DNA of 64,000 bases from Symsagittifera roscoffensis (Eukaryota > Xenacoelomorpha > Acoela > Convolutidae). Positions 12,653 through 21,602 of this stretch are shown piece by piece (the first letter of the stretch is position 1; each line of letters starts with the position of its first letter). The translations under genes and the position numbers were made by a program. The stretch spans positions 27,239,254 to 27,303,253 of the forward strand of contig NC_087065.1 of the NCBI RefSeq assembly GCF_963678635.1, in the 5' to 3' direction. The notes under the pieces were generated by a model. The model saw only the letters and a list, made by a program, of their open reading frames with translations. It did not search any database and was not told the origin of the DNA.

Positions 12653-13042
12653 CTAAAAAACTTATTGTCACAAAAAAAAACTTTTCTGGATTTTATTCCA
12701 CCGCGCATTATCTACCAGTACGAGTGTTTGGATGGATTTTATGTCCAAAGTGAAAACCTGTGTGCTTGCAAAATCGCGGGGCTAACTCGTGTGGACTTCC
12801 GCGAGTAAATTCCAGATTTTAAAAGTCGCGTTTGTGTTGTCAAACTTAGAATTCATAGTCTTGGACGGGGTTTTATAGTCGCGTACAAAGTCCGAAATTG
12901 TATTTTGGTCGCAATTGTTTAAAAATTTATTGCAATTAAATTTTATCGTAATTGATTGCGATGGTCGGGATTTTGGTCGCGATAAAGTACAATTTGGAAA
13001 CATGCTCCAGAAAGAATTGGAAACATGCTCAAGGATAGGTAC
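12653..13042. other. Intron segment between exon B and E2
   Basis: Part of the intron (minus-strand sense) separating exons A and B. It contains two copies of a TTGGAAACATGC phrase about 29 bp apart, just before the E2 insertion point; a third copy lies just beyond E2's right end (about 31955). No gene seen. Confidence 0.6.
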
Positions 13043-13452
13043 TGAGTTAGGACCGATGGGTATAACTCATAGAGTAATTTCGGATAGGGTACACCGTCTG
13101 CTCGTCACGCTATCTTATTTTCGGCCGGATAGATTCGTGCAACTTCTTAGTCTAATACCGATCCTAATCTTACTCTTATACTGTCTAGTCTCAGGTTGTT
13201 TAACTAGTCTCTGCTAGGCTCAATAGATCTAGGGTATACTGGTTTATTGCGGCTGCTGAAGTACTCGGGAGAGTTCAACTAATTTCTAAGTTAAATTCAA
13301 ATCTCTCTGGTGCTGAAATTACAAGTAATTTCAGCACTTACAAATAAGTGGATTGTTAGTTAGATGGATCATGATTGGTTAATATTAAATACTTTACATT
13401 GGTAAAATATCTAATTTATCCTATCATAAAATGTAGTTTAGATCAGGTTCCA
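13043..13452 (-). repeat. 3' LTR of E2, 410 bp
   Basis: TG...CA termini with GTAC immediately outside. On the minus strand the internal side carries a short purine stretch (GGATGGG) abutting the LTR, the likely polypurine tract. CCAAT-type motifs in both orientations and a TATAAG sequence (minus strand, near 13170-13180) could form the promoter in the equivalent 5' LTR. Confidence 0.95.
13310..13337. repeat. Perfect inverted repeat in LTR (13-bp arms)
   Basis: GTGCTGAAATTAC, two bases, then the exact reverse complement. The same structure lies at 31800-31827, 43733-43760 and 62901-62928; E1 has one mismatch at 11243-11270. In RNA it would form a strong hairpin, possibly linked to polyadenylation or packaging. 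Confidence 0.85.
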
Positions 13453-13504
13453 CCCATCCGGGTTTTACAGAGTTTTTTAGAATAGTCTTTCTGCAATTCA
13501 AAAG

Positions 13505-13981
13505 ATGGATGATGGACGTTGGTATTTGGCGAACATCTTATTTCTTCTGGGTTTTCTTATTAGAGAAGTCCCAGATTCAATCGTTGTGTCTTCTCAAGAC
13601 AACGACTGGGTTTTCGCAACAAACTCAAATCTGATTTCAGAATGGTTGGCTATGTCAGGTTTTTCTGTTTCATTGGTGAGAACTTCTTTGTGTTTGACCT
13701 TGTCTGGGAATGGCGTGGAGATTGTGCGTGGAGGGGATGCCTGGTTACTCGGATCTGTACGTATACTTGAACATCGAGGTGGTCATTGGTCTAGTTCAAT
13801 GAAGTCCTTTTCTGCGAAGTCAAGTCGTACTCTAAATCCTTTGAGTTGTGATTGTGGGCGGCATATTGATTGTAGTTGGCCATTCTTTCTCGAGTGTAGT
13901 AGGGTCATTTTGTCTTTGGATGTTCGTCCTTGGTGTTGTATTCTGATCTATGTATTGCATAATGTAATTTACATTTTATAA
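13505..13981 (+). CDS. Antisense 158-codon open frame in the E2 3' region (doubtful)
   Basis: An ATG-initiated plus-strand frame running opposite to all element genes, preserved at 43927-44403 in E3 with only three base differences that I could see (two conservative Val/Ile changes, one silent). It starts 53 bp inside the LTR, so an LTR-driven antisense transcript could carry it. The predicted protein has a hydrophobic start and end, many Ser, Trp and Cys residues, and no recognised domain. The minus strand over the same bases has only short frames. It may be an accidental frame; conservation between these two close copies is weak evidence. Confidence 0.3.
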   Translation: MDDGRWYLANILFLLGFLIREVPDSIVVSSQDNDWVFATNSNLISEWLAMSGFSVSLVRTSLCLTLSGNGVEIVRGGDAWLLGSVRILEHRGGHWSSSMKSFSAKSSRTLNPLSCDCGRHIDCSWPFFLECSRVILSLDVRPWCCILIYVLHNVIYIL

Positions 13982-14065
13982 AACTTTTATTAGTTTAATA
14001 TTTTTTAATTATGATTTTAGTTAGTTGTTTTCACAAAAGCTTTTTGTTTTAGTTCAGTTATTTTG

Positions 14066-14093
14066 AAGAGTTACTCACCCTTGAGTAGCTCTT
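14066..14093. repeat. 11-bp stem hairpin in the 3' region
   Basis: AAGAGTTACTC and GAGTAGCTCTT are reverse complements apart from one G-T type position, with a 6-base spacer. The same structure is at 44488-44515 in E3. Role unknown. Confidence 0.6.
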
Positions 14094-15043
14094 ATTAAAA
14101 ATAGGAGTATGGTCACAAAGCGTGGATGTAGCGCGGTGGGTTAGGCCGGCTATAGAGCATGCTCAGGACGTCCTTCAGGGTGGGTTAGGCCAGGAGTGGG
14201 AGTATGATTGCATGCGGTTTTTGTGAGAGGTCCTGTTATGTGACAACGTTTTATGTTGGGTTTGTTGTGGTTTTCCTTATGTTTTGTTGGTTGTGTCCTT
14301 TTTTCAAAAATCAAATTGTTTGTGGTATGGGTTTGTCTTTCGACTTTTTTGTGTTTTATTATTTCTTTCTTAGACTTTATAATAGTCTTCAAAAGAATAA
14401 ATTATCCAGTTTTAAACTGGGTTAATCCGGTTTGGGTACCGTTGGTTTCCTTTTCTTAGTCATGCTGTTATGCTATGTGTTGTGGTGTTTAGTAAGCTGC
14501 ATTGGTTAGTTTTGTTTAGTATATAATTCCTTTCCAACCGGGTTAAAGGAAAGTTTGAAACGTGTTATCTTGTGTTAGAGTTATCGAGTGTGAAAGCTTG
14601 AAACTGAAATTCATTATTTTAAACAATTCTTCGTGGGCGAGCTGTGCGAGTTTGGATAGAATTCTTGTGCGAGTGAATGAAAATAGCAAAAGGTTAGTAC
14701 TGTATTTGCTTCTTATTAATTTACTACATAGAATTTTAATTTTACTGCTAGTTGTTGGGGGAAATTAAGTTACAAATTTTCATCATTATTAGATTTACCG
14801 CTTGTGGGGGAAAAATTTATAAATTAATTTACTGCATTGGTATTATATTTATTTAATTGTTGGTGCAAAAATTTAATAGGGTTTTAAACAGTTTTGAAGA
14901 AGTTTGCTATTTTTTATTTTTCTTTTGTGAATTTTTCAGATGATCTAGGATGAAGGCTAAAATTCTAAAGAAAACATGGATAAAGAATGATGAGTTTCTA
15001 ATATTTAAATTAGTTAGTAATATGTATAATTCATACTTACCTG

Positions 15044-16852
15044 TTAGTCGTCGGGGAAGAAACCGTGGGGGAAGATGTCGTGGATGAGATCTGAAGTTGT
15101 TAGTAATTTGGCTAAGATGCGGATGATATTTTTAGTTTGAAGCAGTGGCCAAAGCAATTGAAGTGCCTTAATGGTGGTTAGTTCTTCAGTGCCAACTGCA
15201 AATTCATAAGGTGTGTTTTGGATTAGGTTATATAATTTGTGGTTGAATTTAGTGTTATGGATGAATTCTAAAATGGGGATTTCTATAGGTTGTACAAACT
15301 CGTGTGGGTTGAGGAAGGGTCGGGATTCTTCTGCGTTGAAGGTCTTGGTGATGGGACAAAAGATATACATTTGGGTTATGGGATCATAATTTCGAAGAAT
15401 ACCATGAAGGTTAGTATCTTTAATGCAATATGTGAAGTTAAGAAAGAATGGTGAGGTGTATTTGGAATTGATGAATTGAAAACGATGGTGTGGTTGTCTG
15501 GAGGGAGTGTGTAGGTCAAAGTGATTTTGGATGAAACGATAATAAGTATATGTGTGTGTTTGTTTAGTGCGCAACATAATATCGTGTGAGCAGTGCAAAT
15601 CTCTTTCATGTGGTGCAAGGAAATGAAAGGTTAGTGAAAATATTTGGAAGCGTTCTTTAAAACTTTCGTAGGCTTGCGTGTCTGTTAGTGCTTCTGAAAT
15701 AATGTGGTCAAACTTGCGATCAAAGATATTTAGTGTAAATACATATGGTGTTTTAATGAAAAATTTCTCGGTGATTTGTGGGTTAGCGAAGCGATCGTCG
15801 TCTAAGAATTGATCTTGGTTAGCTCTGATGATGTTATGATCGTAATATTCTAGTGTATATTCATTAGCTCGGGGTGCAGTGTGTGTTTTTAGTGATTTTT
15901 TATATCCAATGTAAGTAAATTGTCTAGGTGTTAGTGTTGTAGTGAGTCTATATAGCATGTCCTTATTTCGTTCTATATCGATATGAGTGTTAGATAAAGG
16001 TAAGCAAAGGGGATTTGTAAAATGATAATATGAGGTCCAAGGAAGGGTAGGCATTAAAACGTATTCGTCTACAAAGTTACGTGTCTCGTTAGTGTCATGA
16101 GGGGTGTTTAAGGTGTATTGTGGAAATGAGGGTAAGGTGATAGCTAAAAATTCTTTTGTGTTAGTGTGTTGTGGATGGTTGATATATTCACGGGCTGTTC
16201 CTGGTTTCGCTGGGAAAGGATGGTTGGGGAACTTCCTTTTAAAAGTGCGGTAAGCTCTATTAGTGCTGAGTGAAGATTCAGTAGTTGTGGATGATGGTGC
16301 TAATGATTCAGTATAAATTGAAGAGGGTGTAGGGGTAGGAGGGTTGGATGAATCTATTGTGGATGAGATTTGGTTTATGGTTGGGGTGTCAAGGTGATAG
16401 GGTTGTTGTTGTAGGGTAATGAAATTATCTAGTTCTGGGGAGATTCGGGGGGTGTCTGGAGAATGAGATGATTGGTCTGAGTGAAGTGAGGAGTAGGTTG
16501 GAGTGACTTGGGAAGCATAAGAGGGTGTAGAATTGGTTGGGTCAGGGTTATTTGGTAGTATGGGTTGAAAAGGGGGTTGGGAAAAATTTAAGGAATTGGT
16601 GTGAAAATTATTTGATGGAGATGGTTCAGAGTCGGCAAATTCATCGGGGGTTTCAATATTCGGGTTATTGAGTTGTGAGATAGAGTATAAAACTGAGATG
16701 TGTGAATTAGTATCGGAATTCATGCCGGATGTTACATTACTGGATGGGAAATCGGGTGGCGGAAAAGCAAAAAGTGGTATTATTGGGATTGGAGTGGTGA
16801 GGTTGGTTGGGTGGGAATTTGATCGGTGTAGGGATCCAAATTGTCGGCTCAT
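15044..16852 (-). CDS. ORF-602, unknown protein downstream of env (E2), 602 aa
   Basis: Unrecognised protein. Residues 1 to about 205 are Pro/Ser/Thr/Asn-rich and probably disordered. About 210-602 look globular, with aromatic-rich segments, conserved His and Cys residues (ERDLHCSHDIML) and a helical C-terminus (TTIKALQLLWPLLQ) ending FPHGFFPDD. No signal peptide or membrane span is seen, so a cytoplasmic or virion-internal role is more likely than a surface one. Its ATG overlaps the env TGA (ATGA at 16849-16852), so it is probably translated by reinitiation from the env message. The E3 copy has the same length with 11 scattered residue changes and no break. Confidence 0.82.
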   Translation of the reverse strand: MSRQFGSLHRSNSHPTNLTTPIPIIPLFAFPPPDFPSSNVTSGMNSDTNSHISVLYSISQLNNPNIETPDEFADSEPSPSNNFHTNSLNFSQPPFQPILPNNPDPTNSTPSYASQVTPTYSSLHSDQSSHSPDTPRISPELDNFITLQQQPYHLDTPTINQISSTIDSSNPPTPTPSSIYTESLAPSSTTTESSLSTNRAYRTFKRKFPNHPFPAKPGTAREYINHPQHTNTKEFLAITLPSFPQYTLNTPHDTNETRNFVDEYVLMPTLPWTSYYHFTNPLCLPLSNTHIDIERNKDMLYRLTTTLTPRQFTYIGYKKSLKTHTAPRANEYTLEYYDHNIIRANQDQFLDDDRFANPQITEKFFIKTPYVFTLNIFDRKFDHIISEALTDTQAYESFKERFQIFSLTFHFLAPHERDLHCSHDIMLRTKQTHTYTYYRFIQNHFDLHTPSRQPHHRFQFINSKYTSPFFLNFTYCIKDTNLHGILRNYDPITQMYIFCPITKTFNAEESRPFLNPHEFVQPIEIPILEFIHNTKFNHKLYNLIQNTPYEFAVGTEELTTIKALQLLWPLLQTKNIIRILAKLLTTSDLIHDIFPHGFFPDD

Positions 16853-19464
16853 CGTGGGCTAAAAAAATTATTATTTTGAGACTGAAAAGCGGTGGTATGG
16901 GGTTGTTCTATAATTTGTTCATAAGTATTTTCATCTTGTGAGTGGTGTGGCATTATATGTTGGATGGGACTTTGTGATATGGTTGGTCTAAAATTATTAT
17001 GTGTTATGGCTAAATTTCGAAAATTACGTGGGACTAGGGATAATGGATGGTTATGTGGTAGGAGTGGTAACTGTGGTGCTGTTGGTGTTGTGTCTGCATT
17101 GTTATGTTCTTCGTCGTATGTGTTCTGTCTTGTTGCTATTTTTGTGTGATATTCTTTTATTTGTGCGTCTAAAAGAATTTTGTTTATAGATGTAGAAAAT
17201 ATTCCAAAAAATCCTGCAAATTGTATGCGTGCTACACTTGCTTGTCTATTGACTTGTGTGTGTATAGCACATGTGTTATAGAATCCTTTTAAGAGTGAAA
17301 AAAGAAATCCAATAAAGTTAAACATTGCGTATAAAATAGTCAGTTTTTCTAAGATGTAGTAGGGCCATCCTAGAAAATCAAGAATTTCATTCTTAAGTGT
17401 AACAAAGTTAAAAATATTGATAGGTGATATATCTTGGGGACGGTATTTTTCACCGTTTAGATATATATAATCTTTAATGTCCTTAAAATATCCGCTATAG
17501 TCTTGCGTATAGATGTCTGCAAATCCTGCGGTTTCGGCAAGTTTGCGTAAGTTTTGGTCAATTGATTGTCTTTGTATTGTGTCCATTTGTGTTAATAATT
17601 CCTGGAAATGTTGTGTTCTAATGTGATGTTGAATATCTGATTTTGAGTATATTCTTATTGATTGTAAGTCTATATTTGGGTTTCGAGCGATAGCGCGAAT
17701 GCTTTCTGGTGAAAATTTTTTGAATGATTGCATTAATGTGGGATATGGGGTGAGAAGGTAATATTTATCTTCATCAGGGTTTAGTTGTACTACGTTGTGG
17801 CTATTTTCTGATCCACATGGAACTGCGGTATCCCAGAAATAGGTTCTTCGTGAAAGTGTGTCAACGAAATGTACTTTATTCTTATAAAAGATAGGGATTC
17901 TTTTATAGCATCGTTTATCTTCAAAAACGTATAGTGGTGATACTTTTTTAGTACAAGTATAAAACCATAAGATGTTTCCTTCATAGTCTAAAAAATTTGA
18001 TCTATTTCCTGATAGTAAATATCCTGCGTAGGGTATTTTTAATACTGCTAGTGCAAGTGATTGTAATATTTGTGTTCTTTCTAATTCGCATAGTTGGTGT
18101 AATGTTTCTAATTCGGAGAGTGACATTTCTTGAAAAATTCGGCTAATCGTGTAGTCTAGTTTCATATCTAAGTGAATATCATAGTGGATATTACCAAAAT
18201 ATGTACTATTCATTAGTGATAGTTTTTGTAAACGTGTGCTTTGATCGTCTTGGGGCTTTAAATGTCCACCAGGTTGACCTGTATTCTTTTGAAAATTAAC
18301 TGGTATATATGATGTTCCTTCGTTTAGGGGATGACTTGTGGCGTATGGGTCGACTTTTATTTTTCCAGTGGTCATGTCGAATCCATTTTCGTATTCAACT
18401 AATATTTCAGAGTATTGTGTTTTGTGAAGTGGGTTTCTGTTTTTACATGCAAGTTCTGTTTCTTGATATATTTGAAAACGTGTTAATTTATTTTCTATAT
18501 TATGAATGTTTCGAAAATTAGAACTTATTTTTCGTAATGGATTTACTTGTTCATATGGTATTGATTGTATAAAATATTTTTCGTGAAATTTTATCATACG
18601 AGCGTGTATTTTTGCTACTTGAAATGTTGTACATGTGTCTTCGGGGAACCAAACAATTGTTGCTTGTGTTCTGGTTGTAGGGTCGCAATAACCTTGGTCG
18701 TTTTTACAAGGTAATCTAATTCCTTGATAAATCATTGTGTTGTCTGATAAATCTCGTGTGAGTTGTATTTTTTCGAGTTGTATTTTCCAATCGAAAAACA
18801 TTATTTCTTGGTATCCTTTATTTTTTGTGTCTGCTTTGCAGTTTGATGGGTCATTTATACCAATGTGTGGTATCCAGTGTTTATCGTGCATGTCATAGGT
18901 TAATCGTCCGTGTGCGCCGTTGTATGGGTATTTTTCATCTAATTTTATATGTCCTTGATATCTTTCAAGTTCTGCTTGATGTACAGAATCTGAAAAAACT
19001 TGGAAATATACTAAATTTCTATCTGTGTTTTTATTTTTTGTGATGTTTAGTCGGAGTAACTCGTTTTTACAATCTTCGGGATTGAGATGTAAAAGTCGTT
19101 CTATATTACTCTGGTAGAATGATTCATGGTCAAGTCGGTTTTTATTTCCGTTTGAGACTTGTGAACAATGTACTTTCTTTTCAGAAAATGTTGCTGTGAA
19201 TTTATATCCTATAACTGTAGTTGCTCGGGCTTTTGAATAAAGTGTTGCTATTACATTTGTAGTTTCTATGGCTTGGGGTTCTGTTTCGCACTGTGATACT
19301 TGATTTATTGCATACTTGTGTAGTGTTTTTTGTTCGTTTTCTTCACAATCGTAATGTGTTACTAATAAATCTTGGGGTCCTCTGCGGGGAGAAGGGTTTA
19401 TGTTTTGATTTGAGATTACTAGAAAAAGGAGTTGGAGAAAAATTAATAGTTTTAGAATATACAT
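16849..19464 (-). CDS. env: Envelope-like transmembrane glycoprotein (E2), 871 aa
   Basis: Predicted class of protein: retroelement surface glycoprotein. Residues 1-18 form a hydrophobic signal peptide (LKLLIFLQLLFLVISN). The ectodomain has many cysteines (for example HYDCEEN, QCETEP, VHCSQV, PCKNDQGYC) and N-glycosylation sequons (RLNITK, NSTY, NRSN). One strong membrane segment lies at about residues 705-728 (LYAMFNFIGFLFSLLK), followed by a cytoplasmic tail of about 140 residues that ends polar and His/Gln/Asn-rich. No RxxR furin site is obvious. The arrangement of N-terminal Cys-containing blocks does not look like the class I F-type env of insect errantiviruses; a class III-like origin is a guess. 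It overlaps ORF-X by 13 bases and ORF-602 by four. The E3 copy is the same length and intact. Confidence 0.8.
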   Translation of the reverse strand: MYILKLLIFLQLLFLVISNQNINPSPRRGPQDLLVTHYDCEENEQKTLHKYAINQVSQCETEPQAIETTNVIATLYSKARATTVIGYKFTATFSEKKVHCSQVSNGNKNRLDHESFYQSNIERLLHLNPEDCKNELLRLNITKNKNTDRNLVYFQVFSDSVHQAELERYQGHIKLDEKYPYNGAHGRLTYDMHDKHWIPHIGINDPSNCKADTKNKGYQEIMFFDWKIQLEKIQLTRDLSDNTMIYQGIRLPCKNDQGYCDPTTRTQATIVWFPEDTCTTFQVAKIHARMIKFHEKYFIQSIPYEQVNPLRKISSNFRNIHNIENKLTRFQIYQETELACKNRNPLHKTQYSEILVEYENGFDMTTGKIKVDPYATSHPLNEGTSYIPVNFQKNTGQPGGHLKPQDDQSTRLQKLSLMNSTYFGNIHYDIHLDMKLDYTISRIFQEMSLSELETLHQLCELERTQILQSLALAVLKIPYAGYLLSGNRSNFLDYEGNILWFYTCTKKVSPLYVFEDKRCYKRIPIFYKNKVHFVDTLSRRTYFWDTAVPCGSENSHNVVQLNPDEDKYYLLTPYPTLMQSFKKFSPESIRAIARNPNIDLQSIRIYSKSDIQHHIRTQHFQELLTQMDTIQRQSIDQNLRKLAETAGFADIYTQDYSGYFKDIKDYIYLNGEKYRPQDISPINIFNFVTLKNEILDFLGWPYYILEKLTILYAMFNFIGFLFSLLKGFYNTCAIHTQVNRQASVARIQFAGFFGIFSTSINKILLDAQIKEYHTKIATRQNTYDEEHNNADTTPTAPQLPLLPHNHPLSLVPRNFRNLAITHNNFRPTISQSPIQHIMPHHSQDENTYEQIIEQPHTTAFQSQNNNFFSPR

Positions 19465-20585
19465 GTGTATGATAATCCTGAGTATGGGTTATAAAATGTG
19501 ATGTAACCAATTGTCTTTTTGGTATATCTGTCGTATTTATATATTACTTCAGTGGTTATAAATGGTGGTGGTAGTGATTGGGCTGTTATGTTTGGTGGGT
19601 TTAATGGGTAGGGATGTTGAGTAATGTTGTTTAATTTAACTGTGATTTCAAACTTTAATTGTAAACTGTTTTGTTGGAGTATTTGGATATTGTGATCACG
19701 GATATCGTCGTGAATGTCTTGTCGGTATTGTAATCTATTAAGTGCCCAGTTGTGAAGGCGATTACTTTCTAGATGTTGTCCAAATAATGGTGGAGGGGCT
19801 GTAAATGTATTCCAATCTAGTCTTAAAGGGATATTTGTTGATGATTGTTCTCGATATCTGGCGTCGAGATTATTTGGAAAATTTAAGTTAAAAGGTGGTG
19901 GTGAAATCTGGCTTATTGATGGTGTTGATGGTAGTGATAATGTTTCTGGTAGTGATGAGGATGTTGTTGTATCCGTAGAAATATCTATTGGATCATTGAC
20001 TAAATTTAATTCACCTTGTGTAAATGAATGTGTTGTCCAATATGGTAGTCGTGATGCCTGGTTTGGGGGGTTAAAGGGATTTTCACGTATTTGTTCAGAT
20101 GTTGGTGTTGAACCTAAGTAATCTGATGGTAGGCTTGAGGTGCTACGTTGTGAAAGAAGCGTAGGGGTTTCTGGTAATGTACCAATGGGGTTTTCTGGAG
20201 TGTTTTGTGATGGGGATTGAGGTATGTCAAAATGAACTCGGGGAGTTTGAAAATTTCTGTTTCGTCGAGGATGTATAATTTGTCTATTTATTTCGACTGT
20301 ATTTTGGTTTTGACTAGGATTTCTTATTCTACTTAATTCTTGTGGTAGTGTTGGGTATAAGTTATATGTTGGTTCGCTTAGAGGTGCTTGTCGTTGAACT
20401 GGTTCTAGTGGTTCTGATAAACGAGCGTGTCGTTCTTCAAAAGTGTATGGGTTATCTTGAAAGGAAATTTGTGTAGATGTTTGAGGATTATGGGTAGTTG
20501 AAGGTGTTGTTGGGTTATCTTCGGATGATGTCGGTGAAGACTGACTTTGTGACTTTTGGGTAGCAATTTTTGATAGCTTTTTGGT
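19452..20585 (-). CDS. ORF-X, 377-codon open frame without an ATG (E2)
   Basis: Reading the minus strand after an in-frame TAG (20586-20588) gives 377 sense codons with no in-frame ATG at all, ending TAA at 19452-19454, 13 bases inside env. The first 230 or so residues are Ser/Pro/Thr/Gln/Asn-rich (SQSQSSPTSSEDNPTTPST). The last 145 look folded (LDWNTFTAPPPLFGQHLESN, IHDDIRDHNIQILQQ, VIYKYDRYTKKTIGYITFY). No signal peptide, membrane span or known domain. The identical-length frame at 49874-51007 in E3 differs by many substitutions without gaining a stop, which argues strongly for coding. Expression must use a spliced 5' exon, a non-AUG start or another recoding step; a 1-bp length difference in E1 upstream of CAAAAATTG suggests coding begins after that point. 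Confidence 0.75.
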   Translation of the reverse strand, partial: TKKLSKIATQKSQSQSSPTSSEDNPTTPSTTHNPQTSTQISFQDNPYTFEERHARLSEPLEPVQRQAPLSEPTYNLYPTLPQELSRIRNPSQNQNTVEINRQIIHPRRNRNFQTPRVHFDIPQSPSQNTPENPIGTLPETPTLLSQRSTSSLPSDYLGSTPTSEQIRENPFNPPNQASRLPYWTTHSFTQGELNLVNDPIDISTDTTTSSSLPETLSLPSTPSISQISPPPFNLNFPNNLDARYREQSSTNIPLRLDWNTFTAPPPLFGQHLESNRLHNWALNRLQYRQDIHDDIRDHNIQILQQNSLQLKFEITVKLNNITQHPYPLNPPNITAQSLPPPFITTEVIYKYDRYTKKTIGYITFYNPYSGLSYTCIF

Positions 20586-20605
20586 CTATTCTTTTAGTGA
20601 AAAAG

Positions 20606-20782
20606 TTAATGTTTATTATAGTATTCTTCTAAGAAAAGAATTAGGAGGATTGTTGCTAGAGCGAATGTGATGATTGCTTTCTTTATACATTTGCATATGG
20701 TCAAAATGAGGGATGATAGAAATGTTATGAAAATTACAAATAGTAGAAAAATATCAGTTCTACTGAAAATAGTTCGTATCAT
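20606..20782 (-). CDS. TM2 small membrane protein (E2), 58 aa
   Basis: Same protein as at 30-218, ending four residues earlier. Two hydrophobic spans flank the CKCIKK turn. Residue identity with E1 is near complete over the shared part, which suggests purifying selection on a protein rather than a chance frame. The pyrimidine-rich minus-strand stretch ending TTCTTTTCTTAG inside this gene resembles a splice acceptor, but exon usage cannot be decided from sequence. Confidence 0.52.
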   Translation of the reverse strand: MIRTIFSRTDIFLLFVIFITFLSSLILTICKCIKKAIITFALATILLILFLEEYYNKH

Positions 20783-20793
20783 TTAGACAAGTT

Positions 20794-21009
20794 TTATAAA
20801 TCGTACCTGTGGATATAATCAAGGGTTTTTGAAAGTTGGAGAAATAGTTCGAATATAGTGTAGAAAATTAAAAAATTATTACAAAAAATGATTAAGAGTA
20901 TTAGAAAAGATTCAAGGATATCAAAAAGAAATATTATGAAAGTTTCAAGTATCGTAAAAAATTGTTTGAGGTTTGTGATAATTTTAGTGACTGTTTGATA
21001 GAAGAGCAT
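20794..21009 (-). CDS. TM1 small membrane protein (E2), 71 aa
   Basis: Hydrophobic 71-aa protein matching 215-445. Relative to E1 the last five codons are removed by a Gln-to-TAA change, so the stop no longer overlaps the TM2 ATG (11 bases between them). Two hydrophobic spans; no known family. Confidence 0.48.
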   Translation of the reverse strand: MLFYQTVTKIITNLKQFFTILETFIIFLFDILESFLILLIIFCNNFLIFYTIFELFLQLSKTLDYIHRYDL

Positions 21010-21602
21010 TTAAGAAATGGCTTCGTGATCGAATATTTTTTGTTGTTTGGGGCAATTTTCAAGTGTGGTCGGATTATTTATTAGTTTTTTGACAAGTGGG
21101 TTGAGTTTTGTAAAAAATTGTTGGGGGCAATTTTTATGGTGATCGGGAGGTCTTCTTTGTCTTTATTTTCATTTGTCAAATGATCTGGGGTATTTTTGAG
21201 ATTTTTATACTTTAGGCTAAATAAAATGGTCGTTCTTTTACTTTAGGCTAATTTAACATATTTGTTTGGGGGATATTTCAGGTCTGAGTTGGGGAAATAT
21301 TGTTGATCTTTGGTTTATTAGATAAGGGAGGGTTATGATATTATGGTGATATTTATTTTAGTTGTCAAGTTGGAGTGGTTTGCTTATTTTTGACCTGGAG
21401 GTCGTAGAGTTATAGTTATAGATATGCCTGGAGTTTAATATTTTTCGTCTAGTTGGTTTGTGTTAAAATTATAGAAGGTGACGGATTGGATGAATCCTAT
21501 TGGCTAATTTTGAACTAGAATCGCTGCGTGTTTGTCAGCATGTTATCTTGAAAATTGAAAGTGTAAAATGTTTCAGAGGTGCAAAGATTATTAAATGTAG
21601 AA
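21010..21602 (-). other. pol-TM1 intergenic region (E2)
   Basis: Non-coding by inspection and collinear in E1 and E3. A good minus-strand acceptor-like sequence (ATTCTTTTACAG before G) lies just upstream, inside the pol 3' end near 21912-21925, and is retained in E3. It could serve a spliced message for the downstream cassette. Confidence 0.45.

Larger units (their letters stand above)
13453..15043 (-). other. 3' region of E2 between ORF-602 and the 3' LTR
   Basis: About 1.6 kb downstream of the last recognised minus-strand gene. It holds a 158-codon plus-strand (antisense) frame at 13505-13981, an 80-codon minus-strand frame at 14150-14392 and a hairpin at 14066-14093. A palindrome CCAGTTTTAAACTGG lies near 14407-14421. 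A stretch at about 14125-14200 resembles a tRNA D-arm (TGTAGCGCGGTGGGTTAGGCC) with GTGGGTTAGGCC twice, but no B box is clear. Function unknown; the region is collinear with 43876-45465 in E3. Confidence 0.6.

Noticed and set aside
14125-14200. Possible tRNA gene or SINE head in the E2 3' region
   Set aside because: Only a D-arm-like stretch is present; no B box, no acceptor pairing.
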